Source: Tardiphaga sp.
GTDB lineage: Bacteria > Pseudomonadota > Alphaproteobacteria > Rhizobiales > Xanthobacteraceae
Reading direction: 5' to 3'
Assembly (NCBI RefSeq): GCF_028290495.1
Contig: NZ_JAQGJT010000062.1
Span: 1 to 51,199 of the forward strand
DNA length: 51,199 nucleotides
Positions 28,408-36,321 of this stretch are shown here, piece by piece. The notes under the pieces are model-generated. The model was given only the letters and a program-made list of their open reading frames with translations, was not told where the DNA came from and did not search any database. Numbering within the stretch: the first letter of the stretch is position 1; the number at the start of each line of letters is the position of its first letter. The position numbers were made by a program, and so were the translations under genes.

Positions 28408-29444
28408 CAGGGCGCGATGGTCGGTGGAACGCGGTCGGCCTTGGCCGGCAGGAAGGAGCGATTGAACACCGTGCCCACCGCCGGCTTGTTCGGCAGTTCG
28501 AACGAGGTCGCGATGGTGGCGATCGACGACGTCAGCTTGGCATCCGAGAGATCGCCGAGACCGAGTTCTCGGACTTCCGGCGTGTTGACCAGGTTGTTGT
28601 AGACATAGAGCAGCCGGCGCTTCTCGAGGTCCTTCTTGATCAGCGGCTCGACCTCGGCCAGCACGTCGGTCGCGGCGTCCGGGTTCTGCACGGTCTCCTT
28701 CAGCGCACGGTTGATCGCGCGCAGCAGGCCCTTGACGGCCTCGGGATGTTCCTTCGCCAGCTTCTGCGACACCATCACGCCGTTGGAATACAGATCGAGA
28801 CCAAGGTCCGAGTAATACATCCAGCGGAAATCCTTGTCCGGATCGAGCTTCAACGAGACAAAGTTGAGATAGCTGGTTGCGGAGAAGACCGCGGAGGCAT
28901 CGACCTGGCCCTGCAGCAGGATCTGTTCCTGCAGTGACGGCGTCACCTGGGTGATGTTGATCTTGCTGAAATCGACATTGTTCTGCTTGGCGAGCAGCGG
29001 CAGCAGCTTGAACGAAGCGCCGCCGGCAGGCGAGCCGAGTTTGGCGCCTTCGAGGTCCTTCAGCGTCTTGATCGGGCCGTCGGCTTTGACGACCAGCGCG
29101 AACGGCGCCTTGTTGTAGATCATGTAGACCATGACCGGCGCATCGGCAGGCTTGGTCGCGGCGTTCTGGATGATCGCGTTGATGTCGCCGAAGCCTGCGT
29201 CATAGGCGCCGGACATGATGCGCGTCACGGTAACGGCAGAGCCTTCGCCCTGGTCGATGGTGACGTCGAGGTTCTCCGCGGCGAAGTAGCCCTTGGCCTT
29301 GGCCCAGTAGTACCAGTCGTGCAGGCCCTGCAGCTTCCAGTCCAGCGTGAACTTGATTTTCAGCGGCTCCGCGGAGGCGCCGCCTGCAGCCAGCGGCAGG
29401 ATCAGGCAGCTTGCCAGAGCGAGGGACTTCAGAAGGCGGTACAT
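28407..29444 (-). CDS. ABC transporter substrate-binding protein, THI5/NMT1 (NitT/TauT) type, copy 1
   Basis: This 345-residue periplasmic protein has a Sec signal peptide (residues 1 to about 25, ending GASA) and the NMT1/THI5-like core: KIKFTLDWKLQGLHDWYYWA, a RIMSGAYDAGFGDINAII ligand loop and APFALVVKADGPIKTLKDL. Relatives bind pyrimidine precursors, nucleobase-like compounds, nitrate or sulfonates. It is clearly a paralog of the protein coded at 35116-36165, with shared KADGPIKT and DLYSN blocks. The ATG at 29444 starts the signal peptide and has GGAG upstream. Only one permease/ATPase pair is in the cluster, so both binding proteins probably share it. Confidence 0.88.
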   Translation of the reverse strand: MYRLLKSLALASCLILPLAAGGASAEPLKIKFTLDWKLQGLHDWYYWAKAKGYFAAENLDVTIDQGEGSAVTVTRIMSGAYDAGFGDINAIIQNAATKPADAPVMVYMIYNKAPFALVVKADGPIKTLKDLEGAKLGSPAGGASFKLLPLLAKQNNVDFSKINITQVTPSLQEQILLQGQVDASAVFSATSYLNFVSLKLDPDKDFRWMYYSDLGLDLYSNGVMVSQKLAKEHPEAVKGLLRAINRALKETVQNPDAATDVLAEVEPLIKKDLEKRRLLYVYNNLVNTPEVRELGLGDLSDAKLTSSIATIATSFELPNKPAVGTVFNRSFLPAKADRVPPTIAP

Positions 29445-29564
29445 GGTGGAAAGTCTCCGGTGCAGGGGGCTTGATGACCGCAAGCTTCGTGGTTTGGAGT
29501 GCGGCATTCAACCGCTAAAAACGGAATGCACCGATGCCGGAACGGCCTCACTGAAAACGGTGGG

Positions 29565-30146
29565 TCAAAGCCACTTGGGAACGTCGCTGCGCTGATAGGC
29601 TCGCAACTGGTCGAGCAGCGGTGCGGCGTTTGGATCGACGCAGATCGAGTGGCGGTGCGCGGGCGGCAGAAATTTGGTCTCGACCATGTGGTCGATGAAA
29701 GTCAGGAACGGCGCGAAGAAGCCATCGATGTCGAGCAGGCCGACCGGCTTGTCGATCTCGGAGAGTTGGTTCATCGTCCAGACCTCCATCATCTCCTCCA
29801 TCGTGCCGATGCCGCCGGGCATCGCGATGAAGGCGTCGGCGAGTTCGGTCATCCGCTCCTTGCGGTTGCGCAACGTGGTGACCATCTCGCTACGCGTCAG
29901 CCCGGCATGCGAATGGCCGCGCAGGTGCAGCCGTTCGGTGATGACGCCGTGCGCGCTGCCGCCGTTATTCAGCACGGAATCCGCGACGATGCCCATCAGC
30001 CCCTTGGTGGTGCCGCCATAGACCAGCGTGATGCCTGCGCGGGCAAGTTCGGTGCCGAGCTGCCGCGCGCCATCGGCATAGGCCTCGGAGGCTCCGAAGT
30101 TGGAGCCGCAGAAAACCGCGACGCTGTTGATGGAGCGCTGATGCAT
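29565..30146 (-). CDS. LOG family protein (TIGR00730; nucleotide 5'-monophosphate phosphoribohydrolase)
   Basis: This 193-residue Rossmann-fold protein has the LOG signature PGGIGTMEEMMEVWTMNQLS near residues 110-129 and the N-terminal VAVFCGSNFGASEAY and VYGGTTKGLMGIVAD segments. LOG enzymes cleave the N-glycosidic bond of nucleoside monophosphates, releasing a free base (cytokinins in plants and some bacteria) and ribose 5-phosphate. The ATG at 30146 is preferred because GGAA lies six bases upstream; another ATG at 30152 abuts that site. In this cluster it may feed or salvage a purine- or pyrimidine-like base. It lies 22 bases after the formamidase gene. Confidence 0.88.
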   Translation of the reverse strand: MHQRSINSVAVFCGSNFGASEAYADGARQLGTELARAGITLVYGGTTKGLMGIVADSVLNNGGSAHGVITERLHLRGHSHAGLTRSEMVTTLRNRKERMTELADAFIAMPGGIGTMEEMMEVWTMNQLSEIDKPVGLLDIDGFFAPFLTFIDHMVETKFLPPAHRHSICVDPNAAPLLDQLRAYQRSDVPKWL

Positions 30147-30168
30147 CGTCATTTCCGTTGTTTCGGCG

Positions 30169-31116
30169 TTAGCGCTTCGATTGGTTCAGGATCGCATGCG
30201 GGATCATCACATGGATGCCCTTGCTGCGGTTGACCAATTGGGTGACGCGCAGATCGGCCGCAAGGCTGCACAGCCGATAGGCGTCGTCGGCCGTTAGCGT
30301 CGTACGCGCCACGATCAGCGCAATCATCCGCCGCAGCGCAATCCGCGCGGCCTCGTCGAGGTCCTCATCGAACGCCATGGCGATCAGATGTGTCGCGGTC
30401 TCGGCATAGGGCGCGTCAAGCTTCGCGTCTTTGACGAGATCAATCTTGAAGGTCCCCGTCAGGCCAGTCTCGACGGCGGTGAGGCAGACCTCTCCGTCGC
30501 CTTGCAGGGCGTGACCGTCCCCGCACGAGAACAAGGCCCCTTCGACCGCCACCGGAAGATACAGCACGGCGCCGGCGCCAAGTTCCTTGTTGTCGATGTT
30601 GCCGCCGAAAGACGAAGGCATCACCGAACTGACGCGGCCGATCTCACGCGCCGGTGCGACACCCATCACGCCAAAGAACGGTCGCGCTGCCAGACTCATC
30701 CCCCAGGGCGTCTGGATGGTGCGCTTGACGCGATCGATGCCGAGATAGACCCGCCGCTCATACGGGAAGTCGTCGGGCAGCGTGCCCATGCCGGGCTTGA
30801 CGATGTTCCAGCCCCAGTCGTCGGCCAGTTCAATGTCGACGATCTCGACGCGCAAGGCATCGCCGGGCATTGCGCCACGCACGGCCAGCGGGCCGGTCAG
30901 GATATGCGGACCCAGTTCCGGCGCGAGCGCGGCGCGGACCGCCTGCAACTCGGGACGGACCGTCATGCCACCCTGCGTCGGTACGGCGTCGGGCTCGCCG
31001 CTGACGGTTTTGATGATGATGGTCTCGCCGCTATCAATGGTCGCGACGGGCTTTAGCGAGGCGTCGAAATAGCCCCAATGCACGTTGGCCGGAGCCGGCA
31101 GAACCGTTTGTGTCAT
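30169..31116 (-). CDS. Acetamidase/formamidase family protein
   Basis: This 315-residue enzyme belongs to the FmdA_AmdA family, which hydrolyses formamide or small amides to ammonia and the acid. Conserved pieces are ANVHWGYFDASLKPVATIDSG at the N-terminus, AVRGAMPGDALRVEIVDIE, ARPFFGVMGVAP, SSFGGNIDNKEL and FSCGDGHALQGDGEV, the last holding the metal-ligand His and Asp. AGGGACG lies six bases upstream of the ATG at 31116. The gene follows the ABC permease by ten bases. In this setting it likely completes a ring-degradation pathway by releasing ammonia from a small amide. Confidence 0.88.
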   Translation of the reverse strand: MTQTVLPAPANVHWGYFDASLKPVATIDSGETIIIKTVSGEPDAVPTQGGMTVRPELQAVRAALAPELGPHILTGPLAVRGAMPGDALRVEIVDIELADDWGWNIVKPGMGTLPDDFPYERRVYLGIDRVKRTIQTPWGMSLAARPFFGVMGVAPAREIGRVSSVMPSSFGGNIDNKELGAGAVLYLPVAVEGALFSCGDGHALQGDGEVCLTAVETGLTGTFKIDLVKDAKLDAPYAETATHLIAMAFDEDLDEAARIALRRMIALIVARTTLTADDAYRLCSLAADLRVTQLVNRSKGIHVMIPHAILNQSKR

Positions 31117-31126
31117 TGCTACGTCC

Positions 31127-31903
31127 CTAACCGCCGGCGGCAAAATTGTCACTGCGCACCGCCCATCCGGTGACGCGGCCCTCGATCAGCGAGAAGATGA
31201 CATAGAGTCCGACGCCGAGGAAGGCGAGGATGAACAGGCCGGCGAACACCAATGGCACGTCGAACGACGACGAGGCGATCATCATCAGATTGCCGATGCC
31301 GCGGTTGGAGGCGACAGTCTCCGAAATCACCGTGCCGACGAAAGCCAGCGTCGCCGCGACCTTCAGCGAGGCGAAGAAATACGGCATGGTGCGCGGCAGC
31401 CCGACATTCCACAGGATCTCGAACTTGGTGGCGCGCAGCGTCTTCATGACGTCCTGCAATTCCGGCTCGGTGGCGGCAAGCCCGGTGGCGACGTTCACGA
31501 CGATCGGGAAGATGCACATGATCATCGCGGTCAGCACGGCCGGCACGGTGCCGGAGCCGAACCACAGCACGAAGATCGGCACCACGGCGACTTTCGGGAT
31601 CGACGAGAACCCGACCAGCAAGGGATAGGCGACGTCGTAAGCGAGCTTGGACGAGCCGATCAGCGCGCCGAGCGCGATGCCGATCAGGATGCCGAAGCCG
31701 AAGCCGACCAGCGTGGTGGTCAGCGTCTGCAGCGCATGCGGCCAGATCGCCGGGAAGCGCGCCCACAGCGTCGCGATCACCTGGCTCGGCCGCGGCAATA
31801 CGATGTCCGAGATGTGGAATGCCAGGCACAGTACTTCCCACAGCACGAAGAAGCCGAGGATGCAGGCGACGGAGAGGATGCGGCGTTTGGTGACTTCGTT
31901 CAT
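31127..31903 (-). CDS. ABC transporter permease (SsuC/TauC-type)
   Basis: This 258-residue inner-membrane permease has six predicted spans. The cytoplasmic EAA loop reads LQDVMKTLRATKFEILWNVGLPRTMPYFFASLK, recognisable by its A-x3-G-type coupling sequence near residues 145-180. It belongs to the nitrate/sulfonate/taurine/pyrimidine importer group. The start overlaps the stop of the ATPase gene by four bases. It should work with the ATPase at 31900-32739 and one or both binding proteins of the cluster. Confidence 0.92.
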   Translation of the reverse strand: MNEVTKRRILSVACILGFFVLWEVLCLAFHISDIVLPRPSQVIATLWARFPAIWPHALQTLTTTLVGFGFGILIGIALGALIGSSKLAYDVAYPLLVGFSSIPKVAVVPIFVLWFGSGTVPAVLTAMIMCIFPIVVNVATGLAATEPELQDVMKTLRATKFEILWNVGLPRTMPYFFASLKVAATLAFVGTVISETVASNRGIGNLMMIASSSFDVPLVFAGLFILAFLGVGLYVIFSLIEGRVTGWAVRSDNFAAGG

Positions 31904-32739
31904 AGCGCGGCTTCCTGGATGGCGCGGGCGGCGACGATGCGCTGGCGCAGCCGCTGGGTGAGCGTCACGAATTCCGGCTCGAACGATACTTCGATGGTGC
32001 GCGGGCGCGCGAACGGCACCAGGCTGTCATCGACGATCCGGCCCGGCCGCGCCTGCATCACGCAGATCCGCGACGCGAGATACGCGGCCTCCTTGAGATC
32101 GTGGGTGACCAGCAGCACGGTCGGCCGCTTCTCGATCCACAGGTTTTGCATGATCTCCCACAGCTCTTCCCGGGTGAATTGATCCAGCGCGCCAAACGGC
32201 TCGTCGAGCAGCAGTAGCGTGGGATCGTGGATCAGTGCCCGGCACAGCGATGCCCTTTGCTGCATGCCGCCGGACAACTGCCACGGATATTTGTCGCCGA
32301 AGCCGCCGAGGCCGACTTGCGTCAGGGATGCCTCGACGCGGTCGCGGTATTCCTTCTTGCGCTTCTGCGCGAAGGTCTCCTTGAACGGCGGCACGATCTT
32401 CAGCGGCAGCATCACGTTGTCGCGGATGTTGAGCCACGGCAGCAGCGTCGGATTCTGGAACGCCATCCCGATCCGCACCTCGTTGGCGCCGACCTCGCGG
32501 CCGGCGACGAAGACGTGGCCCTGCGTCGCATTCAGCGTGCCGGCGACCAGTTTCAGGATCGTCGACTTGCCGCAGCCGGACGGGCCGACCAGCGCCACGA
32601 ACTCGCCGCGCGCGATGCGCAGCGAGGTTTCGGTCAGCGCGGTGACGGCGTTCCTGGCGCTGCCGAAGGTGACGCCGACCTTTTCCAGCTCGATCACATT
32701 GTCGACCCGCGATGTGGTCGGCGCCGGGCTCGCATTCAT
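31900..32739 (-). CDS. ABC transporter ATP-binding protein (SsuB/TauB-type)
   Basis: This 279-residue ATPase has Walker A GPSGCGKST near residues 53-61, the Q loop MAFQNPTLLPW, signature LSGGMQQR, Walker B LLLLDEPFGALD and the H-loop HD in VTHDLKEA. It energises import by the neighbouring permease. The ATG at 32739 is the best start: the extra 38 codons upstream overlap the dihydroorotase-like gene. It begins four bases after that gene's stop, so the amidohydrolase and transporter are made from one message. Confidence 0.93.
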   Translation of the reverse strand: MNASPAPTTSRVDNVIELEKVGVTFGSARNAVTALTETSLRIARGEFVALVGPSGCGKSTILKLVAGTLNATQGHVFVAGREVGANEVRIGMAFQNPTLLPWLNIRDNVMLPLKIVPPFKETFAQKRKKEYRDRVEASLTQVGLGGFGDKYPWQLSGGMQQRASLCRALIHDPTLLLLDEPFGALDQFTREELWEIMQNLWIEKRPTVLLVTHDLKEAAYLASRICVMQARPGRIVDDSLVPFARPRTIEVSFEPEFVTLTQRLRQRIVAARAIQEAAL

Positions 32740-32743
32740 CAGC

Positions 32744-34171
32744 CTATCTTCCCGTATTCGAGGTGATCGCCTGCATCGTTGAGTCGGTGTTGCGCGGCGC
32801 AGGTTTCGGCATCTGCTGGATCGCATGCACCGAGCGGCCAGTGCCGCGGGCATCCTCCTGCAAGATTCGGTCCTTCATCACGAAACGGCCGCGCACGATC
32901 GTATGAATCGGCAGCGCTGTGGCTTTGCGGCCGTGCCAGGGCGAGATTCTCGATGTCGATTGGATCAGCGCGTCGTCGACCGTCCATTCCCGGTTGAGGT
33001 CGACGATGGCGATGTCGGCATCAGAGCCGACGGTCAGCGTGCCCTTGCGCGGGTACAGGCCCCAGATCTTGGCCGGAGCGTCCGCGCTCCAGCGCACATA
33101 GTCCTGGATCGTGGCGCGGCCCTTGTTGATCTCGGTCAGCATCAGGGGCATCTGCGTCTCGACGCCGGGAAAACCGCAATCGACGGTCCAGATGTCCGGC
33201 CGGGTCTTTTCTTCCGGCGCGTGGGGGGCGTGGTCGGTGGCGATCATGTCGATTGTGCCGTCCACCAGCGCGTCCCAGATCGGCTGCTGGTTGGGCTTCT
33301 CGCGGACCGGCGGATTGACGCGAACGACGCCGCCGAATTTATCGTAATCGGTCTCGTCGAGCAGCAGATATTGCGGGCAGGTCTCGCCGGTGATCTCGAC
33401 ACCGCGCGCCTTGGCTTCCGCCAGCGGGCGCAATTCGGCGGCCGATGAAATATGCAGCACATGGATACGCGCGCCGGTCCATTCGGCAAGCGTTGCTGCT
33501 CGCTCAACCGCTTCCACTGCCACCACGGCGGGACGCGCGGCGAGATGCGCAATCGGCTCGGTGCGACCGGCGGCGCGCAAACGTGCCTCGCGGCGCTCCA
33601 TGATCGAATTGGTCTCGGCATGCAGCGAGATGCGCTTGCCGGTCGGCGCCACCACCTCGAAAGCCTCCAACATCGCGCCGGTGGAGGGCGAGGGGATGCG
33701 GCCAAAGGTATTGCCCATATAGAGCTTGAAGCCGATCACGCCTCCCTCAATCAGCGCAGGCACATGCGCGATGCTGTCGTCGCCGAGCACGGCGTAGAGG
33801 CCGTAATCGACATAGGCTTTTGCGCTGGCGATCTTGTGCTTGTCGGCGAGCGACTCCGCATTATTGATCGTCGGCAGCGTATTGGGCATGTCGAATACGC
33901 AGGTGACGCCGCCGAAGGCCGCCGCAGCGGTGCCGCTGGCAAAGTCTTCCTTCTGCGGATAGCCGGGATCCCTGAAATGCACATGGACATCGATCGCGCC
34001 GGGCAGGATGTGCAGCCCGGTGGCGTCCAGCGTTTCTTTCGCCGGCGGCATCGCGTCCGCCGCGCCGATGGCGTGGATCAAGCCGTCCTTGATGGCGATA
34101 CTGGCCCTGTACGAAGCATCGGGCGACACGATGGTGCCGCCATGGATCACGAGGTCTACGGTTTCTGCCAT
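32744..34171 (-). CDS. Dihydroorotase/allantoinase/hydantoinase-like cyclic amidohydrolase
   Basis: This 475-residue enzyme of the cyclic amidohydrolase family carries all metal-site residues: H63 and H65 with R67 and D68 in HVHFRDPG, the carbamylated-lysine candidate K149 in GFKLYMGN, H184 in SLHAET, H240 in VLHISS and the aspartate in ATDHAPHAPEE. It would hydrolyse a cyclic amide such as a hydantoin, dihydropyrimidine or allantoin. Position in a transporter operon argues against the pyrimidine-synthesis dihydroorotase. The ATG at 34171 is preferred (GTGAG seven bases upstream); GTG at 34183, overlapping the SDR stop, and ATG at 34177 are alternatives. The C-terminus has about 30 extra low-complexity residues. 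Confidence 0.85.
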   Translation of the reverse strand: MAETVDLVIHGGTIVSPDASYRASIAIKDGLIHAIGAADAMPPAKETLDATGLHILPGAIDVHVHFRDPGYPQKEDFASGTAAAAFGGVTCVFDMPNTLPTINNAESLADKHKIASAKAYVDYGLYAVLGDDSIAHVPALIEGGVIGFKLYMGNTFGRIPSPSTGAMLEAFEVVAPTGKRISLHAETNSIMERREARLRAAGRTEPIAHLAARPAVVAVEAVERAATLAEWTGARIHVLHISSAAELRPLAEAKARGVEITGETCPQYLLLDETDYDKFGGVVRVNPPVREKPNQQPIWDALVDGTIDMIATDHAPHAPEEKTRPDIWTVDCGFPGVETQMPLMLTEINKGRATIQDYVRWSADAPAKIWGLYPRKGTLTVGSDADIAIVDLNREWTVDDALIQSTSRISPWHGRKATALPIHTIVRGRFVMKDRILQEDARGTGRSVHAIQQMPKPAPRNTDSTMQAITSNTGR

Positions 34172-34179
34172 GTTCATGC

Positions 34180-34974
34180 TCACAGCATCGCCCAGCCGCC
34201 ATCGACCGGCAGGTCAACGCCGGTGACCTGGCGCGACACGTCGCTGGCGAGGAACAGGCAGGCATTGGCAACATCGGCATCGACGGTGACGCGCTTCAAG
34301 GCGTAGTCGGCGGCGTGGCGTTCGGCGGCTTCCTCTTCGGAAATGCCGAGCTTCAGCGCCATGTCGCGGCATACCTTGTCGCGGAAGCGCGGGCCATCGA
34401 CCATGCCGGGTGCGACGCAATTGACGTTGATGTTGTGCTGGCCGACTTCGAGCGCAAAGCTCTTGGTGATACCGCGCAGGCCCCATTTCGAGGCGGAGTA
34501 GGCGACGCGGCCGGCGCGGCCGCGCATGCCAAAGGTGCCGCCGACATTGACGACCTTACCGTAGCGTTGCTCGATCATGGTCGGCAGCGCTGCGCGCATG
34601 GTGTGGAAGCAGCCGTTCATGTTGAGCGTGACGATCTCGTCGAATTCCTCCGGCGTGGTCTGCACGCCGGTCTTGCCGATCGGACCTGAGCCGCCCGCGA
34701 CGTTGACAAGAATATCGATGCGCCCGCCGAACGCCGCCTTGGTCGCCGCGGCCGCGGCTTCGCACTGGCTGGACTGGGTGAGGTCGCAGGCGATCACGAT
34801 GGCCTCGCCGCCCGCAGCAATGACCTCATCGGCGACCGGCTGGATCGCCGCGATGTCGCGGCCGAGCAATGCCAGTCTGCAGCCCTCGGCGGCAAAAGCG
34901 TGGGTGATCGAGGCGCCCATGCCCTTCGCCGGGCCGGTGATCATCACGACGCGGTTTTCCAATGATAGCTTCAT
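34180..34974 (-). CDS. SDR-family oxidoreductase with altered catalytic site
   Basis: This 264-residue short-chain dehydrogenase has the cofactor motif TGPAKGMG at residues 13-20, NVAG at 91-94, catalytic N118, and Y159/K163 in YSASK. The serine that normally stands 13 residues before the tyrosine is a glycine here (G146 in VNVGGTFG), with a threonine at the next position (T147). This may shift or weaken catalysis. AAGGA lies six bases upstream of the ATG. The gene is the second of the cluster, between binding protein copy 2 and the cyclic amidohydrolase, so its substrate is likely an intermediate of the same pathway. Confidence 0.87.
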   Translation of the reverse strand: MKLSLENRVVMITGPAKGMGASITHAFAAEGCRLALLGRDIAAIQPVADEVIAAGGEAIVIACDLTQSSQCEAAAAATKAAFGGRIDILVNVAGGSGPIGKTGVQTTPEEFDEIVTLNMNGCFHTMRAALPTMIEQRYGKVVNVGGTFGMRGRAGRVAYSASKWGLRGITKSFALEVGQHNINVNCVAPGMVDGPRFRDKVCRDMALKLGISEEEAAERHAADYALKRVTVDADVANACLFLASDVSRQVTGVDLPVDGGWAML

Positions 34975-35001
34975 GATTGTTCCTTTTCAGTCGAACTCAG
35001 T

Positions 35002-35100
35002 CCTCATCCTGAGGTGCGGCCGCTTGGCCGCGTCTCGAAGGATGGGCGCCACACTCCCTCATGGTTCGAGACGGCGCTGAAGCGCCTCCTCACCATGAGG
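35002..35100. repeat. Palindromic intergenic repeat, family B
   Basis: The element runs from CCTCATCCTGAGG to CCTCACCATGAGG, both nearly palindromic, with inner CGTCTCGAAGGATG and ATGGTTCGAGACG segments that pair with each other. This is a second repeat family, frequent in Bradyrhizobium-type genomes (general knowledge). It lies between binding protein copy 2 and the SDR gene inside a same-strand cluster, where its hairpin could cap the abundant binding-protein message. Confidence 0.75.
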
Positions 35101-35115
35101 GGACCGGCGTGGTCG

Positions 35116-36165
35116 TTACATCGCCGCCTTGATTGCGGTTGGCCGGTCGGCCAGCGGCGGCATGAAGCTGCGGTCGAAGATTTCCTTCACGGCCGGCGCG
35201 CGCGGTAGTTCCTTGGCCTGCACCAGGATCTCGATCGACTTCGCCATCCGGGCTTCGTCGATGTCGCCAAGCCCGATGGTCGCCACTTCGGGATGGCTCA
35301 TGTCGTCGGCCATCGTCGCCTGCAGCTTGGCCAGTTCGAGGTCGGGCTTGATCAACGGCTCGCGCTTGGCGACGGCGGCCACGGCGGCGTTGGGATCGGC
35401 CATCGCATCCTTCACGCCCTTGGTCAGCGCCTTCAGGAAGCCCTTCACCGCTTCCGGGTGCTCCTTGATGAATTTGGAGGAGACGATGATCGAGTTCGAG
35501 TACAGGTCCATGCCGTAATCGCCGAACCGGATCAGGCGCAGCTGCGTGTCGGGATCGATGCCGATGCCCTTGGCGGCGAAGCGCAGCGTGGTGACATAGC
35601 CGAACACGCCATCGACCTGGCCCTGCATCAACATCTGCTCGCGCAGGTTGGGTTGCATGTTGCTCATCTCGACCTTGGCGCAGTCGATCTTGGCGATCGT
35701 GCACAGCGCCGGGAACAGCTTCAGCGCGCCGTCATTGGCGGGGCCGCCGAGCTTGCGGCCGGGGAAATCGGCTGGCGTCTTGATCGGACCGTCGGCTTTC
35801 ACCGCGATGGCGAAGGGCGGGCGGTTGTACAGCGAGTACACGCCGACCGGTGCGTTTTCCGGCTTCTTGGCGGTGTATTCGATCAGCGCGTTGACGTCGC
35901 CGAAGCCCATGTCGTAGGCGCCGTTGGCGACCTGCGGCACGGCGGCGCCGGAGCCGTTGCCTTGATCGAAGGTGACGTCGAGGCCTTCCTGCTTGAAGTA
36001 ACCGCGGTCATCCGCGAGGAAGAACATGCCCTGCGGGCCTTCATACTTCCAGTTCAGGATCAGCTTGATCCTGGTCTGGGCATGGGCCGTCGCGACCGAG
36101 CCGGCGGAGACCGCCAGCGCCAGCGCAAGCGCCTGCATTCCACGAAACGTATGGTGTCCGATCAT
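35116..36165 (-). CDS. ABC transporter substrate-binding protein, THI5/NMT1 type, copy 2
   Basis: This 349-residue periplasmic protein has a signal peptide of about 29 residues (ending ATAHA) and the same fold as the copy at 28407-29444: IKLILNWKYEGPQGMFFLAD, QVANGAYDMGFGDVNALIEY, AIAVKADGPIKT and YGMDLYSN. The two copies differ in the residues around the first tryptophan (NWKYEGPQG against DWKLQGLHD), which in this family contact the ligand, so specificity may differ. AGGAAG lies seven bases upstream of the ATG. It is the first gene of the leftward cluster and divergent from a LysR gene. Confidence 0.88.
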   Translation of the reverse strand: MIGHHTFRGMQALALALAVSAGSVATAHAQTRIKLILNWKYEGPQGMFFLADDRGYFKQEGLDVTFDQGNGSGAAVPQVANGAYDMGFGDVNALIEYTAKKPENAPVGVYSLYNRPPFAIAVKADGPIKTPADFPGRKLGGPANDGALKLFPALCTIAKIDCAKVEMSNMQPNLREQMLMQGQVDGVFGYVTTLRFAAKGIGIDPDTQLRLIRFGDYGMDLYSNSIIVSSKFIKEHPEAVKGFLKALTKGVKDAMADPNAAVAAVAKREPLIKPDLELAKLQATMADDMSHPEVATIGLGDIDEARMAKSIEILVQAKELPRAPAVKEIFDRSFMPPLADRPTAIKAAM

Positions 36166-36321
36166 CGGTGTCTTCCTGTTGAAGAGTGCGACCCGTATCC
36201 AGCCGTCCCGGCTCTGCCTGCCGTCCCGAACGCCAAGACCAAACTTAACGCTATCCGAGTGAGCTTATCTGCTGCTATCTTTCTCCATGAGCGGTGCAAA
36301 AAAGGCTTCACTGGAGGTTGG

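Noticed and set aside
35293..36321. Long in-frame extension upstream of the LysR gene at 36322, giving a 644-codon open frame
   Set aside because: The extension is antisense to the well-supported binding protein gene at 35116-36165, has the arginine/glutamine-rich look of GC-rich shadow frames, and the LysR DNA-binding domain begins exactly at 36322 behind GGAGG.
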